DNA of 64,000 nt. Source: Chitinophaga nivalis. GTDB lineage: Bacteria > Bacteroidota > Bacteroidia > Chitinophagales > Chitinophagaceae. Under the pieces are notes generated by a model. It was not told the DNA's origin. It was given only the letters and a program-made list of their open reading frames with translations, and did no database searches. The position numbers were made by a program, and so were the translations under genes. Below, in pieces: positions 47,100 to 55,715 of the stretch. Each line of letters starts with the position of its first letter. The first letter of the stretch is position 1. The stretch lies in the NCBI RefSeq assembly GCF_025989125.1, contig NZ_JAPDNR010000001.1, positions 124,001 through 188,000 on the forward strand, in the 5' to 3' direction.

Positions 47100-47551
47100 T
47101 TTAGTGCCTTTAAGATAAAGCTACCAATTGAATCAGAAAATATTTAGCGCAAGGAAACCGTTTCACCGGGGAATTGTAGGAAAAAGCAGATTTTTCAAGG
47201 GTTTCACCCTGTCTTTTCTTTTTATAATTTATCCGCAGGTTAAATAATTAAAAAATTATATCATATATCTTTTTTAAATAAAAAAACAGGAAAGTTACCT
47301 TTCCTGTTTTTTATATTGGGTAGGGTTAAACCAGGCAGCTACCTGCAACAGGCGATGTTTATCTTATTTTTTCGCTTTTAAAGTCCTTAAAACCGGCTAT
47401 TCCCTGCTATTCACCTAATATCCGCCTCTCCTTATTTTTCCTTGTACGCTTAATGCAGTCATCCCACCTATTATTGCATAACGTCTATACTCATTGACTG
47501 TCCCGGTTTATAACGCATCATTATATTCTGTTAACCACTAACTATTTTTTT
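47100..47551. other. intergenic region between divergent sucD and lipoprotein genes
   Basis: This stretch of about 450 bases is AT-rich around 47230-47280. It holds a perfect bidirectional terminator at 47281-47312, which is unexpected between two divergent genes. I found no coding frame and no recognisable RNA family. A CAGGCAGCTACCTG inverted repeat lies near 47332-47345. Either a small RNA is encoded here or the terminator is left from a lost gene. Confidence 0.55.
47281..47312. terminator. orphan bidirectional intrinsic terminator
   Basis: A perfect 14-base inverted repeat, 47281-47294 with 47299-47312, has a four-base loop and begins with six A and ends with six T. No gene on either strand ends next to it. 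Confidence 0.88.
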
Positions 47552-48415
47552 ATGAAAACATTCCCCATTATGCTATTTGTTTGTAGCTGTCTGCTGTTAT
47601 CCTGTCAGAAAACGACTATCAACCAGGATTTCACTTTTCAATCCACGAAGGCAGATACGACCTGGCTCTTAAAAAAAATAACAACATTGAATCTCAAATC
47701 TGTCGTTGAAGCCACCACTACTTTTACTTATAATAATGCCAACCAGCTGATTTCCAAAGTAACAGTCACCCCGGGAGTTGCCGGTATCGCCATCGACTCT
47801 TTTCCTTATGTTTATAATGCTACCGGGCAACTCATCCGGTTCACGCATCACCGCCGGTATGTTGGCAGTAGTGCGCCACCCACACAAACGCCCTACTATC
47901 TTGAATACGATAATCAGAACAGGCTACGCAAGGCCAACACCATCGGTAATGACTCCATCACCTATACTTACCGTGGGGATACCAGTGTTATAGCCAGGTA
48001 TGAAGTCAATGAATGGGAAAACTGGTTCACGTACACCCGTGCCGAGTATATGACCTATCGCAACGGCAATCTTGTTCAAATCATCCGATACAGTACGACC
48101 AACGGTGATTTACCTGATACGGCCGATCATCACCCCACACTCCTCTCCATGCCGCTATATGATACCAAACCAAATTTCAATACCTCCACCAACACTGCGT
48201 TGCTAAAGGCAGCTGGCTTCGATCTTACCAGCAGTATGTCCTTTGCAGAAGCAGAAATGGCCGCGCCTTACCGCTCAAAAAATAACTTCCTGGGAAATTC
48301 CCCTTATCAATATAATTATACCTACAATCAGCAAGGACTTCCTACAACCATACAATACCTGTATAACGGTAGGCCGGTTCTTCAATATAAACTGGAATAT
48401 GTTCCTGCCAGATAA
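47552..48415 (+). CDS. lipoprotein of unknown function with YD/RHS-like strand pattern
   Basis: This protein of 287 residues has a lipoprotein signal (MKTFPIMLFVCSCLLLSCQK, lipobox LLSC), so it is anchored in the outer membrane or periplasm. The mature part has repeated short patterns such as FTYNNANQLISKV, YVYNATGQLIRF, LEYDNQNRLRKA and YTYNQQGLPTTI, the Y(D/N)xxG/NxL rhythm of YD repeats also seen in DUF4595-like Bacteroidota lipoproteins. The function is unknown. It is a single-gene unit ending at the terminator 48635-48673. Confidence 0.85.
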   Translation: MKTFPIMLFVCSCLLLSCQKTTINQDFTFQSTKADTTWLLKKITTLNLKSVVEATTTFTYNNANQLISKVTVTPGVAGIAIDSFPYVYNATGQLIRFTHHRRYVGSSAPPTQTPYYLEYDNQNRLRKANTIGNDSITYTYRGDTSVIARYEVNEWENWFTYTRAEYMTYRNGNLVQIIRYSTTNGDLPDTADHHPTLLSMPLYDTKPNFNTSTNTALLKAAGFDLTSSMSFAEAEMAAPYRSKNNFLGNSPYQYNYTYNQQGLPTTIQYLYNGRPVLQYKLEYVPAR

Positions 48416-48704
48416 ATTTAACAATTACCCGTTTCTGCTGGTTTAATCCGACGGAAGGCATTTCCCGTTAGTTATTTTAAACAGACGTATATACGTTAGC
48501 GTTATACACAGGCTTGAAGAAGTTCTATCTTTAGAAAAAGAAAAATAGCTGAGCGATTTGCCGTCAGTCGTACCATATTTCAACCTGGCTGTCAGATACT
48601 ATCAGCACTATTGTACAACAAAAGCATATTGAATAAGAAAGGAGCCGAAGATCATAGATCCGGCTCCTTTCTTTATTGATAAATATTCTTAGCGAAATGT
48701 ACGA
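48416..48704. other. intergenic region between convergent lipoprotein and mlaF-like genes
   Basis: About 290 bases have no gene. They hold a 12-base perfect palindrome ACGTATATACGT at 48484-48495 and the bidirectional terminator at 48635-48673. No RNA family was recognised. Confidence 0.6.
48635..48673. terminator. bidirectional terminator between convergent genes
   Basis: The 13-base arms 48635-48647 and 48661-48673 form a GC-rich stem (AAGAAAGGAGCCG with its complement) around a 13-base loop. It lies between the plus-strand lipoprotein gene and the minus-strand ABC ATPase gene. Confidence 0.85.
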
Positions 48705-49517
48705 TTACTGATTACCTGGCTTCCCCAATTGATCGCGCCAGTTCTTATCCTTAAACATATCCAGCTGTCGCATTTCTTTAGCTTCCCGGAGAAACTCGGA
48801 AGCAAAGATAAAGTCGTTCAGCTTCTGATCCTTGCTGAATACAATATCTTTATTACTACCTTCCCACTGCTTTTGTCCCTGGTACATATACACAATATGG
48901 TCTCCGCTTTCCATTACGGTATTCATATCGTGGGTATTGATAACGGTAGTGATATTGTATTCTACGGTCAGTTCCTTGATCAGCTGATCGATGAGCAGCG
49001 ATGTTTGCGGATCGAGACCAGAGTTAGGTTCATCACAAAACAGGTATCTTGGATTCAGCACAATAGCCCGCGCGATACCTACCCGTTTTTTCATCCCACC
49101 ACTGATTTCAGCCGGAAATTTTTTAGCGGCATCTTTCAGCTGCACTCTTTCCAGGCACTCTTCCACACGTTTCTTTTTTTCCTTTAGTGTACCGGTTCCA
49201 AACATCTCCAGTGGAAACATCACATTCTGTTCTACGGTCATACTGTCGAACAGGGCAGAGCCCTGAAACAGCATGCCTATCTGCTGCCGGATTTCTTTTT
49301 TCTCCCGGTCATCCATTGCTGTGAAATCCTGGTTATCATAGCGGATAGCGCCGCTATCCACTTTAATCAGGCCCACAATACATTTCATCATCACGGTTTT
49401 TCCGCTGCCGCTGGCACCGATGATCAGGTTTACCTTACCGGACTCCATTACTGCTGATACGCCTTTCAGAATCTCCTTATCACCAAAGCCTTTTTTTATG
49501 TTTTGCAGTTCAATCAT
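48705..49517 (-). CDS. MlaF-like ABC transporter ATP-binding protein
   Basis: This is an ATPase of 270 residues that pairs with the MlaE-type permease encoded 3 bases upstream. Together they form the inner-membrane part of a phospholipid transport (Mla/MCE) system. Walker A is GASGSGKTVMM, the signature is EISGGMKKRVGIARAI, Walker B is PRYLFCDEPNSGLDP, and the switch histidine is in TVINTHDM. The GGM signature and DEPNSGLDPQTS wording are typical of MlaF. No MCE-domain (MlaD) gene follows, so the substrate-binding part is encoded elsewhere. Confidence 0.94.
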   Translation of the reverse strand: MIELQNIKKGFGDKEILKGVSAVMESGKVNLIIGASGSGKTVMMKCIVGLIKVDSGAIRYDNQDFTAMDDREKKEIRQQIGMLFQGSALFDSMTVEQNVMFPLEMFGTGTLKEKKKRVEECLERVQLKDAAKKFPAEISGGMKKRVGIARAIVLNPRYLFCDEPNSGLDPQTSLLIDQLIKELTVEYNITTVINTHDMNTVMESGDHIVYMYQGQKQWEGSNKDIVFSKDQKLNDFIFASEFLREAKEMRQLDMFKDKNWRDQLGKPGNQ

Positions 49518-49520
49518 GAT

Positions 49521-50264
49521 TTACAGTAATATTGCCGTTAATGCGTAGTCCATGAATAATATCAATACACAGCTCACCACTACGGATGTAGTACTGGCTT
49601 TACCGATTTCCAGTGCGCCGCCGCTTACATTATAACCGTAATACGCAGATACGCTGGCAATGATAAATCCGAACGTGTATGATTTGGCCATCGCAAAAAA
49701 TACGTTATAGGCCTTAAACTCCTGTCGGAGCCCCTGCAGGAACTGCTCATGAGAGATAATACCTGATAACACCCCTGCTTCCTTGCCGCCCCAGATACCC
49801 AGGAAACCGGCAATGGCTACCAACACAGGAATCATTAATACCCCCGCCGCTATTTTAGGTAAAATCAGATATCCTTTGGTATTGATCCCCATAATTTCGA
49901 GGGCGTCAATCTGCTCGGAGATCCGCATGTTGCCCAATTCAGAAGCGATTTTGGAGCCGACTACCCCTGCCAGTACAATACAGGTCAGTGTGGGCGCAAA
50001 CTCCAGTATGATCGTATCCCGCACCACCTGTGCGATGGTGCTTTTGGGAATAATAGGACTCACCAGCTGATAGGCTGTTTGCAGGGTAGTTACCCCTCCC
50101 ATAAACAGTGAGATAATGAATACTATCCCAAACGACCCTACGCCAATGTCCACGCATTGTTTCATAAATTCCTTCCAGTACATCTTCATGTTTTCCGGGC
50201 GGGAAAACATGCCTTTCAACATAATCAGGAAGTTTCCGAAATGATAGAAGAATTTGAACTCCAT
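49521..50264 (-). CDS. MlaE-family ABC transporter permease
   Basis: This is a permease of 247 residues with five to six membrane helices and the MlaE core: IVFIISLFMGGVTTLQTAYQL, EFAPTLTCIVLAGVVGSKIASELGNMRISEQIDALEIMGIN (the highly conserved EQIDAL block) and GFIIASVSAYYGYNVSGGALEIGKASTTSVV. It carries lipids between inner-membrane and periplasmic components. A TATCTTTG box at 50272-50279 lies only 7 bases upstream of the ATG at 50264, so the transcript may be nearly leaderless, or translation may begin at the ATG at 50222. Confidence 0.95.
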   Translation of the reverse strand: MEFKFFYHFGNFLIMLKGMFSRPENMKMYWKEFMKQCVDIGVGSFGIVFIISLFMGGVTTLQTAYQLVSPIIPKSTIAQVVRDTIILEFAPTLTCIVLAGVVGSKIASELGNMRISEQIDALEIMGINTKGYLILPKIAAGVLMIPVLVAIAGFLGIWGGKEAGVLSGIISHEQFLQGLRQEFKAYNVFFAMAKSYTFGFIIASVSAYYGYNVSGGALEIGKASTTSVVVSCVLILFMDYALTAILL

Positions 50265-50271
50265 AACTGAT

Positions 50272-50279
50272 CAAAGATA
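50272..50279 (-). promoter_or_regulatory. candidate -7 box for the mlaE-mlaF pair
   Basis: On the minus strand this reads TATCTTTG, with TTG 17 bases further upstream (50297-50299). It almost touches the annotated permease start. Confidence 0.55.
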
Positions 50280-50326
50280 GGAAGGATTTTGGCAATCAAA
50301 TCCTAATTTAAGATTTAATACCCCAT

Positions 50327-51358
50327 TTACTTTAAACCACTTACCAGTACCCGCTTCAAACTCCGCTCAATTATTTCTCCCATTGTTTTACAACGGGAAA
50401 AAACGGTATCATGATAATATTCCGCCAGTTCATTTCCCAACTGCTGTATTTTTTCAGGAAAAGATACCCGGTCTGTCATGATTACATCGCGCAGATCTTT
50501 GATGCGGTGCCGCTGCGCTTTGATACGACGCGCAATCAATGCACGCTCCTCTTGCTGATACTGTTTCACTACTTCTGCATTCAGGTGTTTCATGGCGAGT
50601 TCCACAAACACCCGGTTCTCTTTAAAAAACTGGGGCATGTATAGCGTCCGGCGGCCTTCATAAAACTGCTGATCAAAATCTATTGCCCGGATGCGAAACT
50701 GCACATCATCGAAGTCGGGGGTAATATCAAAGATAAAGTTATAGGAACGCATATCTCCCAGCAGGCGTACAAAGCAGCGTTCATTGAATTTTACAAATTC
50801 CTTGGCAATACGTTTCGGGTTAAAATCAAGCCTGTTGAGATAATGCAGTATAAACTGATCGCCCGGCACACCGGCAATATGTTCTTCCACCAGGGTATTC
50901 CCATCTACCAGGAAGTTCATCCAGTAGGGCGACAGGATGTGTTCCAGCTCGAGGCCATAAATGCGGGAAGCATCCGCTATTTTGATATAGAAGTAATCAT
51001 ATACTTCGTTGTAGTTATTTACAATTTTGATACGGAAAGGATAAGAGTTACCAAATGTGCAATAATCGATCCTTTCAATATGCAGGTGTTCTTCCGCCGC
51101 CTGGTTACCACCGGCTTTCAGGATAGAGTAGATCCGTTTCAGCCCCGCATGAATAGGCGCCATCATACTTTGCGGATAAAAGACTGTTTCCCACAGTGTA
51201 TCCTTTCCTTCCTTATCATACACAGATATAGCATGATCATAATAACGCAGCTCTTCGTACGTTATCGGTAGTTTCACCTCCCGTTCATACATTTTCAGGT
51301 AATTGCGGAAAGCGGTATTAATCGGGAAGAAAATCTTTTTCCGGGAAATAATTTGCAT
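50327..51358 (-). CDS. conserved hypothetical protein with kinase/phosphotransferase-like motifs
   Basis: This is a cytoplasmic protein of 343 residues with no signal or membrane helix. I do not recognise a named family. The order of short motifs resembles an aminoglycoside-phosphotransferase-type kinase fold: a strand YFYIKIAD with Lys126, a hinge-like LVEEHIAGVPGDQF, a loop LGDMRSYNFIFD with Asp202 and Asn207 spaced as in the catalytic loop, and FRIRAIDFDQ with Asp227 spaced as in the metal-binding DFD. The C-terminus is helical and basic. The substrate is unknown. It lies just upstream of the mlaE-mlaF pair in the same direction but has its own spacing, so it may be a separate unit. Confidence 0.85.
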   Translation of the reverse strand: MQIISRKKIFFPINTAFRNYLKMYEREVKLPITYEELRYYDHAISVYDKEGKDTLWETVFYPQSMMAPIHAGLKRIYSILKAGGNQAAEEHLHIERIDYCTFGNSYPFRIKIVNNYNEVYDYFYIKIADASRIYGLELEHILSPYWMNFLVDGNTLVEEHIAGVPGDQFILHYLNRLDFNPKRIAKEFVKFNERCFVRLLGDMRSYNFIFDITPDFDDVQFRIRAIDFDQQFYEGRRTLYMPQFFKENRVFVELAMKHLNAEVVKQYQQEERALIARRIKAQRHRIKDLRDVIMTDRVSFPEKIQQLGNELAEYYHDTVFSRCKTMGEIIERSLKRVLVSGLK

Positions 51359-51469
51359 ACTATAAATATAAAGCAGAAAGGCGTTATAACGAAGGAGAAA
51401 CAGGATTAATCTATCCCCGTTTTTCCTTTGTTACAACGCCTCCCGGTTTAGTCCGGCTGCTTTATAAAA

Positions 51470-53782
51470 CTATTTCTTCTTTTTCTTGCCTGCTGCCAAC
51501 TCCTTCTCTCTGCAGCATTTTTCCTGCGCGTCTACTACGGCGATGTTCACCATGTTTACGATCTGTCTTACCGTACTACCCAACTGCAGGATGTGTACCG
51601 GCTTTTTCATACCCAGCAATACCGGACCGATGGCATCAAAACCAGCTACTTCCTGCAGGAGGTTATAAGCCACGTTACCAGCTGTGAGGTTCGGGAAAAT
51701 GAGGGTATTCACTTCTTCTCCGATCAGCTCTGTAAACGGATAGTTATCTTTCAGGATTTCCTTGTTAAAGGCCATCGCTGCCTGGATTTCACCATCTACG
51801 ATGAGCGAAGGTTCCCGTTGTTTTACAATTTCACGGGCTTTGCTTACCAGCTGTGCTTCCGGTGTCTGACTGGAGCCGAAGTTGGAATAGGATACCATGG
51901 CAATGCGTGGGGTAATGTTGAAGTGTTTCACTTCTTTTGCCACCATCAGGGTAATATCCGCCAGTTCTTCTGCAGTAGGATTAAAGTTCACCGTGGTATC
52001 AGCCAGGAACAGCGGTCCACGTTTGGTTTGGATGATATACATACCGGCTACACGCTGTACCCCTTCTTCCATACCAATCACCTGCAGGGCAGGACGGATC
52101 GTATCCGGATACTTACGGGTAAGACCGGAGATCAGCGCATCAGCTTCTCCTGTTTCCACCATCATACAACCGAAGTAGTTACGTTCACGCATGATTTTCC
52201 TGGCTTCATACAGGTTAAATCCTTTACGTTTACGTTTTTCAAAGAACAGGTCTCCGAATTCATGACGTTTATCCTGCATTTCATCGCTCTTCGGATCAAT
52301 GATCACGGCGTCATCGATTTCGATGGCGTTTTCCAGCATGAGGGAGCGAATACGTGCTTCGTTACCCAGCAGGATCGGGAAGGCAATACCTTCATCGTTC
52401 ACCACCTGGGCCGCTTTCAGGATCTTGATATTATCTGCTTCTGCAAATACCACTTTCCTTGGATCACGACGGGCTTTGGTACCAATGACTCTGAAGAGCT
52501 GGTTGTCCAGTCCTAAACGGCCGTTCAGTTCCTGTTTATAAGCTTCCCAATCGGTAATAGGATGCTGGGCTACGCCACTTTCCATGGCCGCTTTGGCTAC
52601 CGCCGGCGCCACTGTACTTAACAGCCGCGGATCCAGTGGTTTAGGAATGATATATTTAGGTCCGAAGAAGATATTTCTTTCATTGTAAGCCAGGTTCACG
52701 ATGTCTGGCACCGGTGACTTTGCCAGTTCTGCCAGGGCTCTAACGGCGGCCAGTTTCATGGCTTCGTTGATCTGGGTAGCTCTTACGTCCAGGGCGCCCC
52801 GGAAGATATAAGGGAAACCCAGTACGTTATTCACCTGGTTAGGATAATCAGAACGGCCGGTAGCCATAATGATGTCCGGACGGGCGGCAATGGCGGTATC
52901 GTAGGCAATTTCCGGATCAGGGTTCGCCATGGCGAATACGATCGGATTTTTTGCCATGCTTTTTATCATCGCCTGGGTAACCACGTTTCCTACGGAGAGG
53001 CCCAGGAATACGTCTGCACCTTTCATGGCTTCTTCCAGCAGTTTTACCTTGGAAGTGGTGGCAAATTGCATGTGCATGGCGGAAAGATCTTTACGGTCTT
53101 TGTTTACCACGCCATCTTTATCAAACAGGATGAAGTTTTCCGGTTTGGCACCCAATGCTACGTACAGCTTTACGCAGGCCATAGCAGCGGCACCAGCACC
53201 ATTTACCACCAGTTTTACTTTCTCTATTTTCTTTTTCACCAGCTCCAATGCGTTCAGCAGGGCGGCGCCGGAAATAATGGCGGTACCGTGCTGGTCATCG
53301 TGCATGATAGGTATTTTCAGCTCTTTACGGAGTCTTTCTTCAATTTCAAAACACTCCGGGCTTTTGATATCTTCGAGGTTGATGCCGCCGAAGGTAGGTT
53401 CCAAAGCCTTTACTGCCGCCACAAAACTATCAGGATCGCTGGCATTCAGTTCGATGTCAAATACATCTATATCCGCAAATATTTTGAATAATACAGCTTT
53501 ACCTTCCATTACCGGTTTGCTGGCTGCGGGGCCAATATTACCCAGGCCCAGTACGGCGGAACCGTTACTGATGACCCCCACCAGGTTGCCCTTGGCGGTG
53601 TATTTGTAAACGTTTTCTTCGTCGTTGAAAATTTCTTTACAAGGTTCTGCTACGCCTGGAGAGTAGGCTAAAGAGAGGTCCCACTGCGTTTTCGTGTTCT
53701 TCGTAGGTATTACTTCAATTTTACCCGGCCTGCCCATTGCATGGTAATCCAATGCATCCTGCTTATTCAGTTTTCTTGCCAT
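51470..53782 (-). CDS. maeB: NADP-dependent malic enzyme fused to a phosphotransacetylase-like domain
   Basis: This protein of 770 residues makes pyruvate and CO2 from malate. The malic-enzyme part covers about 1-430, with LSLAYSPGVAEPCKEI, the catalytic region FEIEERLRKELKIPIMHDDQHGTA and the NAD(P)-binding VVNGAGAAAMACVKL. The C-terminal 330 residues are the phosphate acetyltransferase-like domain (VFAEADNIKILKAAQVV, GEADALISGLTRKY, FPNLTAGNVAYNLLQEVAG), which in MaeB-type enzymes is regulatory rather than catalytic. Length and order match the two-domain family. A lysine-rich tail ends the protein. It stands alone and is divergent from the DUF4293 gene. Confidence 0.97.
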   Translation of the reverse strand: MARKLNKQDALDYHAMGRPGKIEVIPTKNTKTQWDLSLAYSPGVAEPCKEIFNDEENVYKYTAKGNLVGVISNGSAVLGLGNIGPAASKPVMEGKAVLFKIFADIDVFDIELNASDPDSFVAAVKALEPTFGGINLEDIKSPECFEIEERLRKELKIPIMHDDQHGTAIISGAALLNALELVKKKIEKVKLVVNGAGAAAMACVKLYVALGAKPENFILFDKDGVVNKDRKDLSAMHMQFATTSKVKLLEEAMKGADVFLGLSVGNVVTQAMIKSMAKNPIVFAMANPDPEIAYDTAIAARPDIIMATGRSDYPNQVNNVLGFPYIFRGALDVRATQINEAMKLAAVRALAELAKSPVPDIVNLAYNERNIFFGPKYIIPKPLDPRLLSTVAPAVAKAAMESGVAQHPITDWEAYKQELNGRLGLDNQLFRVIGTKARRDPRKVVFAEADNIKILKAAQVVNDEGIAFPILLGNEARIRSLMLENAIEIDDAVIIDPKSDEMQDKRHEFGDLFFEKRKRKGFNLYEARKIMRERNYFGCMMVETGEADALISGLTRKYPDTIRPALQVIGMEEGVQRVAGMYIIQTKRGPLFLADTTVNFNPTAEELADITLMVAKEVKHFNITPRIAMVSYSNFGSSQTPEAQLVSKAREIVKQREPSLIVDGEIQAAMAFNKEILKDNYPFTELIGEEVNTLIFPNLTAGNVAYNLLQEVAGFDAIGPVLLGMKKPVHILQLGSTVRQIVNMVNIAVVDAQEKCCREKELAAGKKKKK

Positions 53783-53928
53783 ATAAATATAAAGATTGTT
53801 AATGGGCGTGCAATATACAAAGTATTGCGGTAAGCCATATCAGCAAATTCGTTTTACCTCCGGGAGATAATGCGTATTTCAACCGTTAAATTTACTTACT
53901 TTTACGGTGTTAAACATTCACAAATATC

Positions 53929-54369
53929 ATGATACAACGCATACAGAGTCTTTACCTGCTATTGGCTGCCGGTGGTGGCACCGCTGCTTTATTTTACAAT
54001 TTGTGGAAAGCCAAACTCAGCAATGGCACGGAAACATATGTAAATGCCTCCAGCAACTACCTCCTGTTTGTGCTTTACACGATTATTATTCTGGTAGCCC
54101 TGATCTGTATTTTTCTCTTCAAAAAGAGGAAGTTACAGTTCCGCTTAACGATCTTCAACATCCTGTTCACTACCGGCGCTATCGCTTACCAGTATTACAT
54201 TGTACAGGAAACTGCCAATAAATTAAGTACGGGTGGCACTACCATTGCCAGTGCCTCGTATCTGCCTGCTTCTTTTTTACCGATACTGATCATCATCTTC
54301 CTGTTTCTGGCGGCGAGAGGTATCTATAAAGATGAGAAGCTGATCAAGTCACTGGACAGACTTCGCTGA
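53929..54369 (+). CDS. DUF4293 family membrane protein
   Basis: This is a small integral membrane protein of 146 residues with four hydrophobic helices (about 7-25, 43-63, 72-90 and 112-130). The start MIQRIQSLYLLLAA and the end FLAARGIYKDEKLIKSLDRLR are characteristic of the Bacteroidota-specific DUF4293 family. The function is unknown. It is a single gene ending 18 bases before a bidirectional terminator. Confidence 0.92.
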   Translation: MIQRIQSLYLLLAAGGGTAALFYNLWKAKLSNGTETYVNASSNYLLFVLYTIIILVALICIFLFKKRKLQFRLTIFNILFTTGAIAYQYYIVQETANKLSTGGTTIASASYLPASFLPILIIIFLFLAARGIYKDEKLIKSLDRLR

Positions 54370-54387
54370 TTACCGTAACGTTTTATA

Positions 54388-54424
54388 TTTTACCGGACCG
54401 GGAACTGCCTCCGGTCCGGTAAAA
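54388..54424. terminator. bidirectional intrinsic terminator
   Basis: The perfect 14-base arms 54388-54401 and 54411-54424 form a GC-rich stem that begins with four T and ends in a run of seven A. It separates the convergent DUF4293 and methyltransferase genes and can serve both. Confidence 0.92.
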
Positions 54425-54433
54425 AAATATTGA

Positions 54434-55264
54434 TTATTTAACCCCGCTCGTTATTCTGGCGGTCCACTGGAAATACAGTTTTTCCCGGATAATATGGGTA
54501 TCGATTTTTTTACGAACCAGCTCCCGCACCTGCTCCTGCTGCATTTCATCCATTCCGGACAAAGCATTTACGACCGCAGCACTTACATTCGTAACATAAT
54601 TCCAGTGTTCATCTGCTGAGCTGAATTCAATAATCCCCGTCAGTTCTTCTTCCTGAATTTCCTGCATATTGATTTCTTCAAACCAGTCTGTCATAAAACC
54701 AGGTTCCATACAATAAAACATGCCGGGAACATGCTTATTATACCGATAGCGTTTGGTTACCTCCCGCACGGCATCCAGCACCATGGCAATCCACAGATTT
54801 TTATCCAATAGTCCCCAGGCAGAAACAGCCATCCTGCATCCCGGGCGGAGTACCCGTTGCATTTCCTGTAAACCGGCTGCTGTATCAGTAAAAAACATGA
54901 CGCCATTCCGGCATAATACGGCATCGAAGCTATCTGTTTCAAAAGGCAGCTCCATGGCATTGCAGCAATGGGTAACAAAATTGGTAATATCCCGTCTGGC
55001 AGCATTTTGCCGGGCTATTTCCAGCATTTTTTCGGAAAGATCAATGCCCGTCACATGACTGCCGGGAAATTTTTCTGCGATGGTTAAGCCGGGTTCTCCT
55101 GTACCCGTTCCTACATCCAAAACAAACGACTGATCTTTAAGTTGCAGTAGCGCTATCATCCGGGTGCCAATGGGACTTAGTAAGGCCCCGACAATGTTGT
55201 TCCACTCATTTCTGTTCCGGGATAGAGCATCCCACTGCGCGTGCATGCAGGATAAGGAATCCAT
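54434..55264 (-). CDS. class I SAM-dependent methyltransferase
   Basis: This protein of 276 residues has a UbiE-like methyltransferase core. Motif I is VLDVGTGTGEPGLTIAEKFPG, the acidic end of strand 2 is VTGIDLSEKMLEIARQNA, motif II is DSFDAVLCRNGVMFF, and motif III is LRPGCRMAVSAWGL. The C-terminal 110 residues are helical and may form the substrate lid. The substrate is unknown. Its 5' end and upstream region have been duplicated in tandem (55244-55610), and the extra copy carries a truncated version of the gene start. Confidence 0.92.
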   Translation of the reverse strand: MDSLSCMHAQWDALSRNRNEWNNIVGALLSPIGTRMIALLQLKDQSFVLDVGTGTGEPGLTIAEKFPGSHVTGIDLSEKMLEIARQNAARRDITNFVTHCCNAMELPFETDSFDAVLCRNGVMFFTDTAAGLQEMQRVLRPGCRMAVSAWGLLDKNLWIAMVLDAVREVTKRYRYNKHVPGMFYCMEPGFMTDWFEEINMQEIQEEELTGIIEFSSADEHWNYVTNVSAAVVNALSGMDEMQQEQVRELVRKKIDTHIIREKLYFQWTARITSGVK

Positions 55265-55610
55265 AACATTAATGGTTTAAAATTGAGAGATAAAATTTGG
55301 GGTATTGAACAGCCAGCCAATAAATCATTCGCACCCTACGACCTTTTCATCAGGTTAGGGAATTACAGGTGAATTTTAAAAAAGAAAGCCAATCTATGTC
55401 TTTTGCTAAATTACGATTTTACTGACCATGCAGTCAGGATAAGGAATACATAACAATTAGTAGTTTAAAATGAGAGATAAAAGTATGGGGGATTGAACAG
55501 CCAGTCAGTACATCATTGGTACGCTACCACCTATGTATCAGCTTAGTGAATTACAGGTAATTTTTAAATAAGAAAGCCAACCTATGCCTTTTGCTAAATT
55601 ACGATTTTAC
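55244..55610. repeat. tandem duplication (about 188-base unit) of the methyltransferase upstream region
   Basis: Two diverged copies lie head to tail, roughly 55244-55421 and 55432-55609. Shared landmarks include CAGGATAAGGAAT, GAGAGATAAAA, GATTGAACAGCCAG or ATTGAACAGCCAG, GAATTACAGGT, AGAAAGCCAA and TTTTGCTAAATTACGATTTT. Corresponding landmarks are offset by about 187-188 bases. The copy nearer the gene includes the real ATG. The outer copy includes an ATG at 55451 followed on the minus strand by Tyr-Ser-Leu-Ser and a stop. The unit therefore covers the gene's leader, its probable promoter and its first codons. The repeat and a short tail account for most of the 451-base gap before uvrA. Confidence 0.88.
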
Positions 55611-55647
55611 CGTTTATGAAGTACAGCAGTAAATTATTTCTTCATAA

Positions 55648-55695
55648 AAATGCCCATTATATTTTCGTTTACAAGCGAAAACATAATGGGCATTT
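55648..55695 (-). terminator. intrinsic terminator after uvrA
   Basis: The 20-base arms 55648-55667 and 55676-55695 pair with one mismatch around an eight-base loop. On the minus strand the stem runs into TTTTTATG. It lies 21 bases after the uvrA stop. Confidence 0.88.
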
Positions 55696-55715
55696 GTCCA
55701 TTTTAGGTTTATCAT

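Noticed and set aside
51593..53609. Plus-strand frames of up to 307 codons opposite the malic enzyme gene
   Set aside because: They are shadows of a conserved two-domain enzyme, with no sign of real coding bias.
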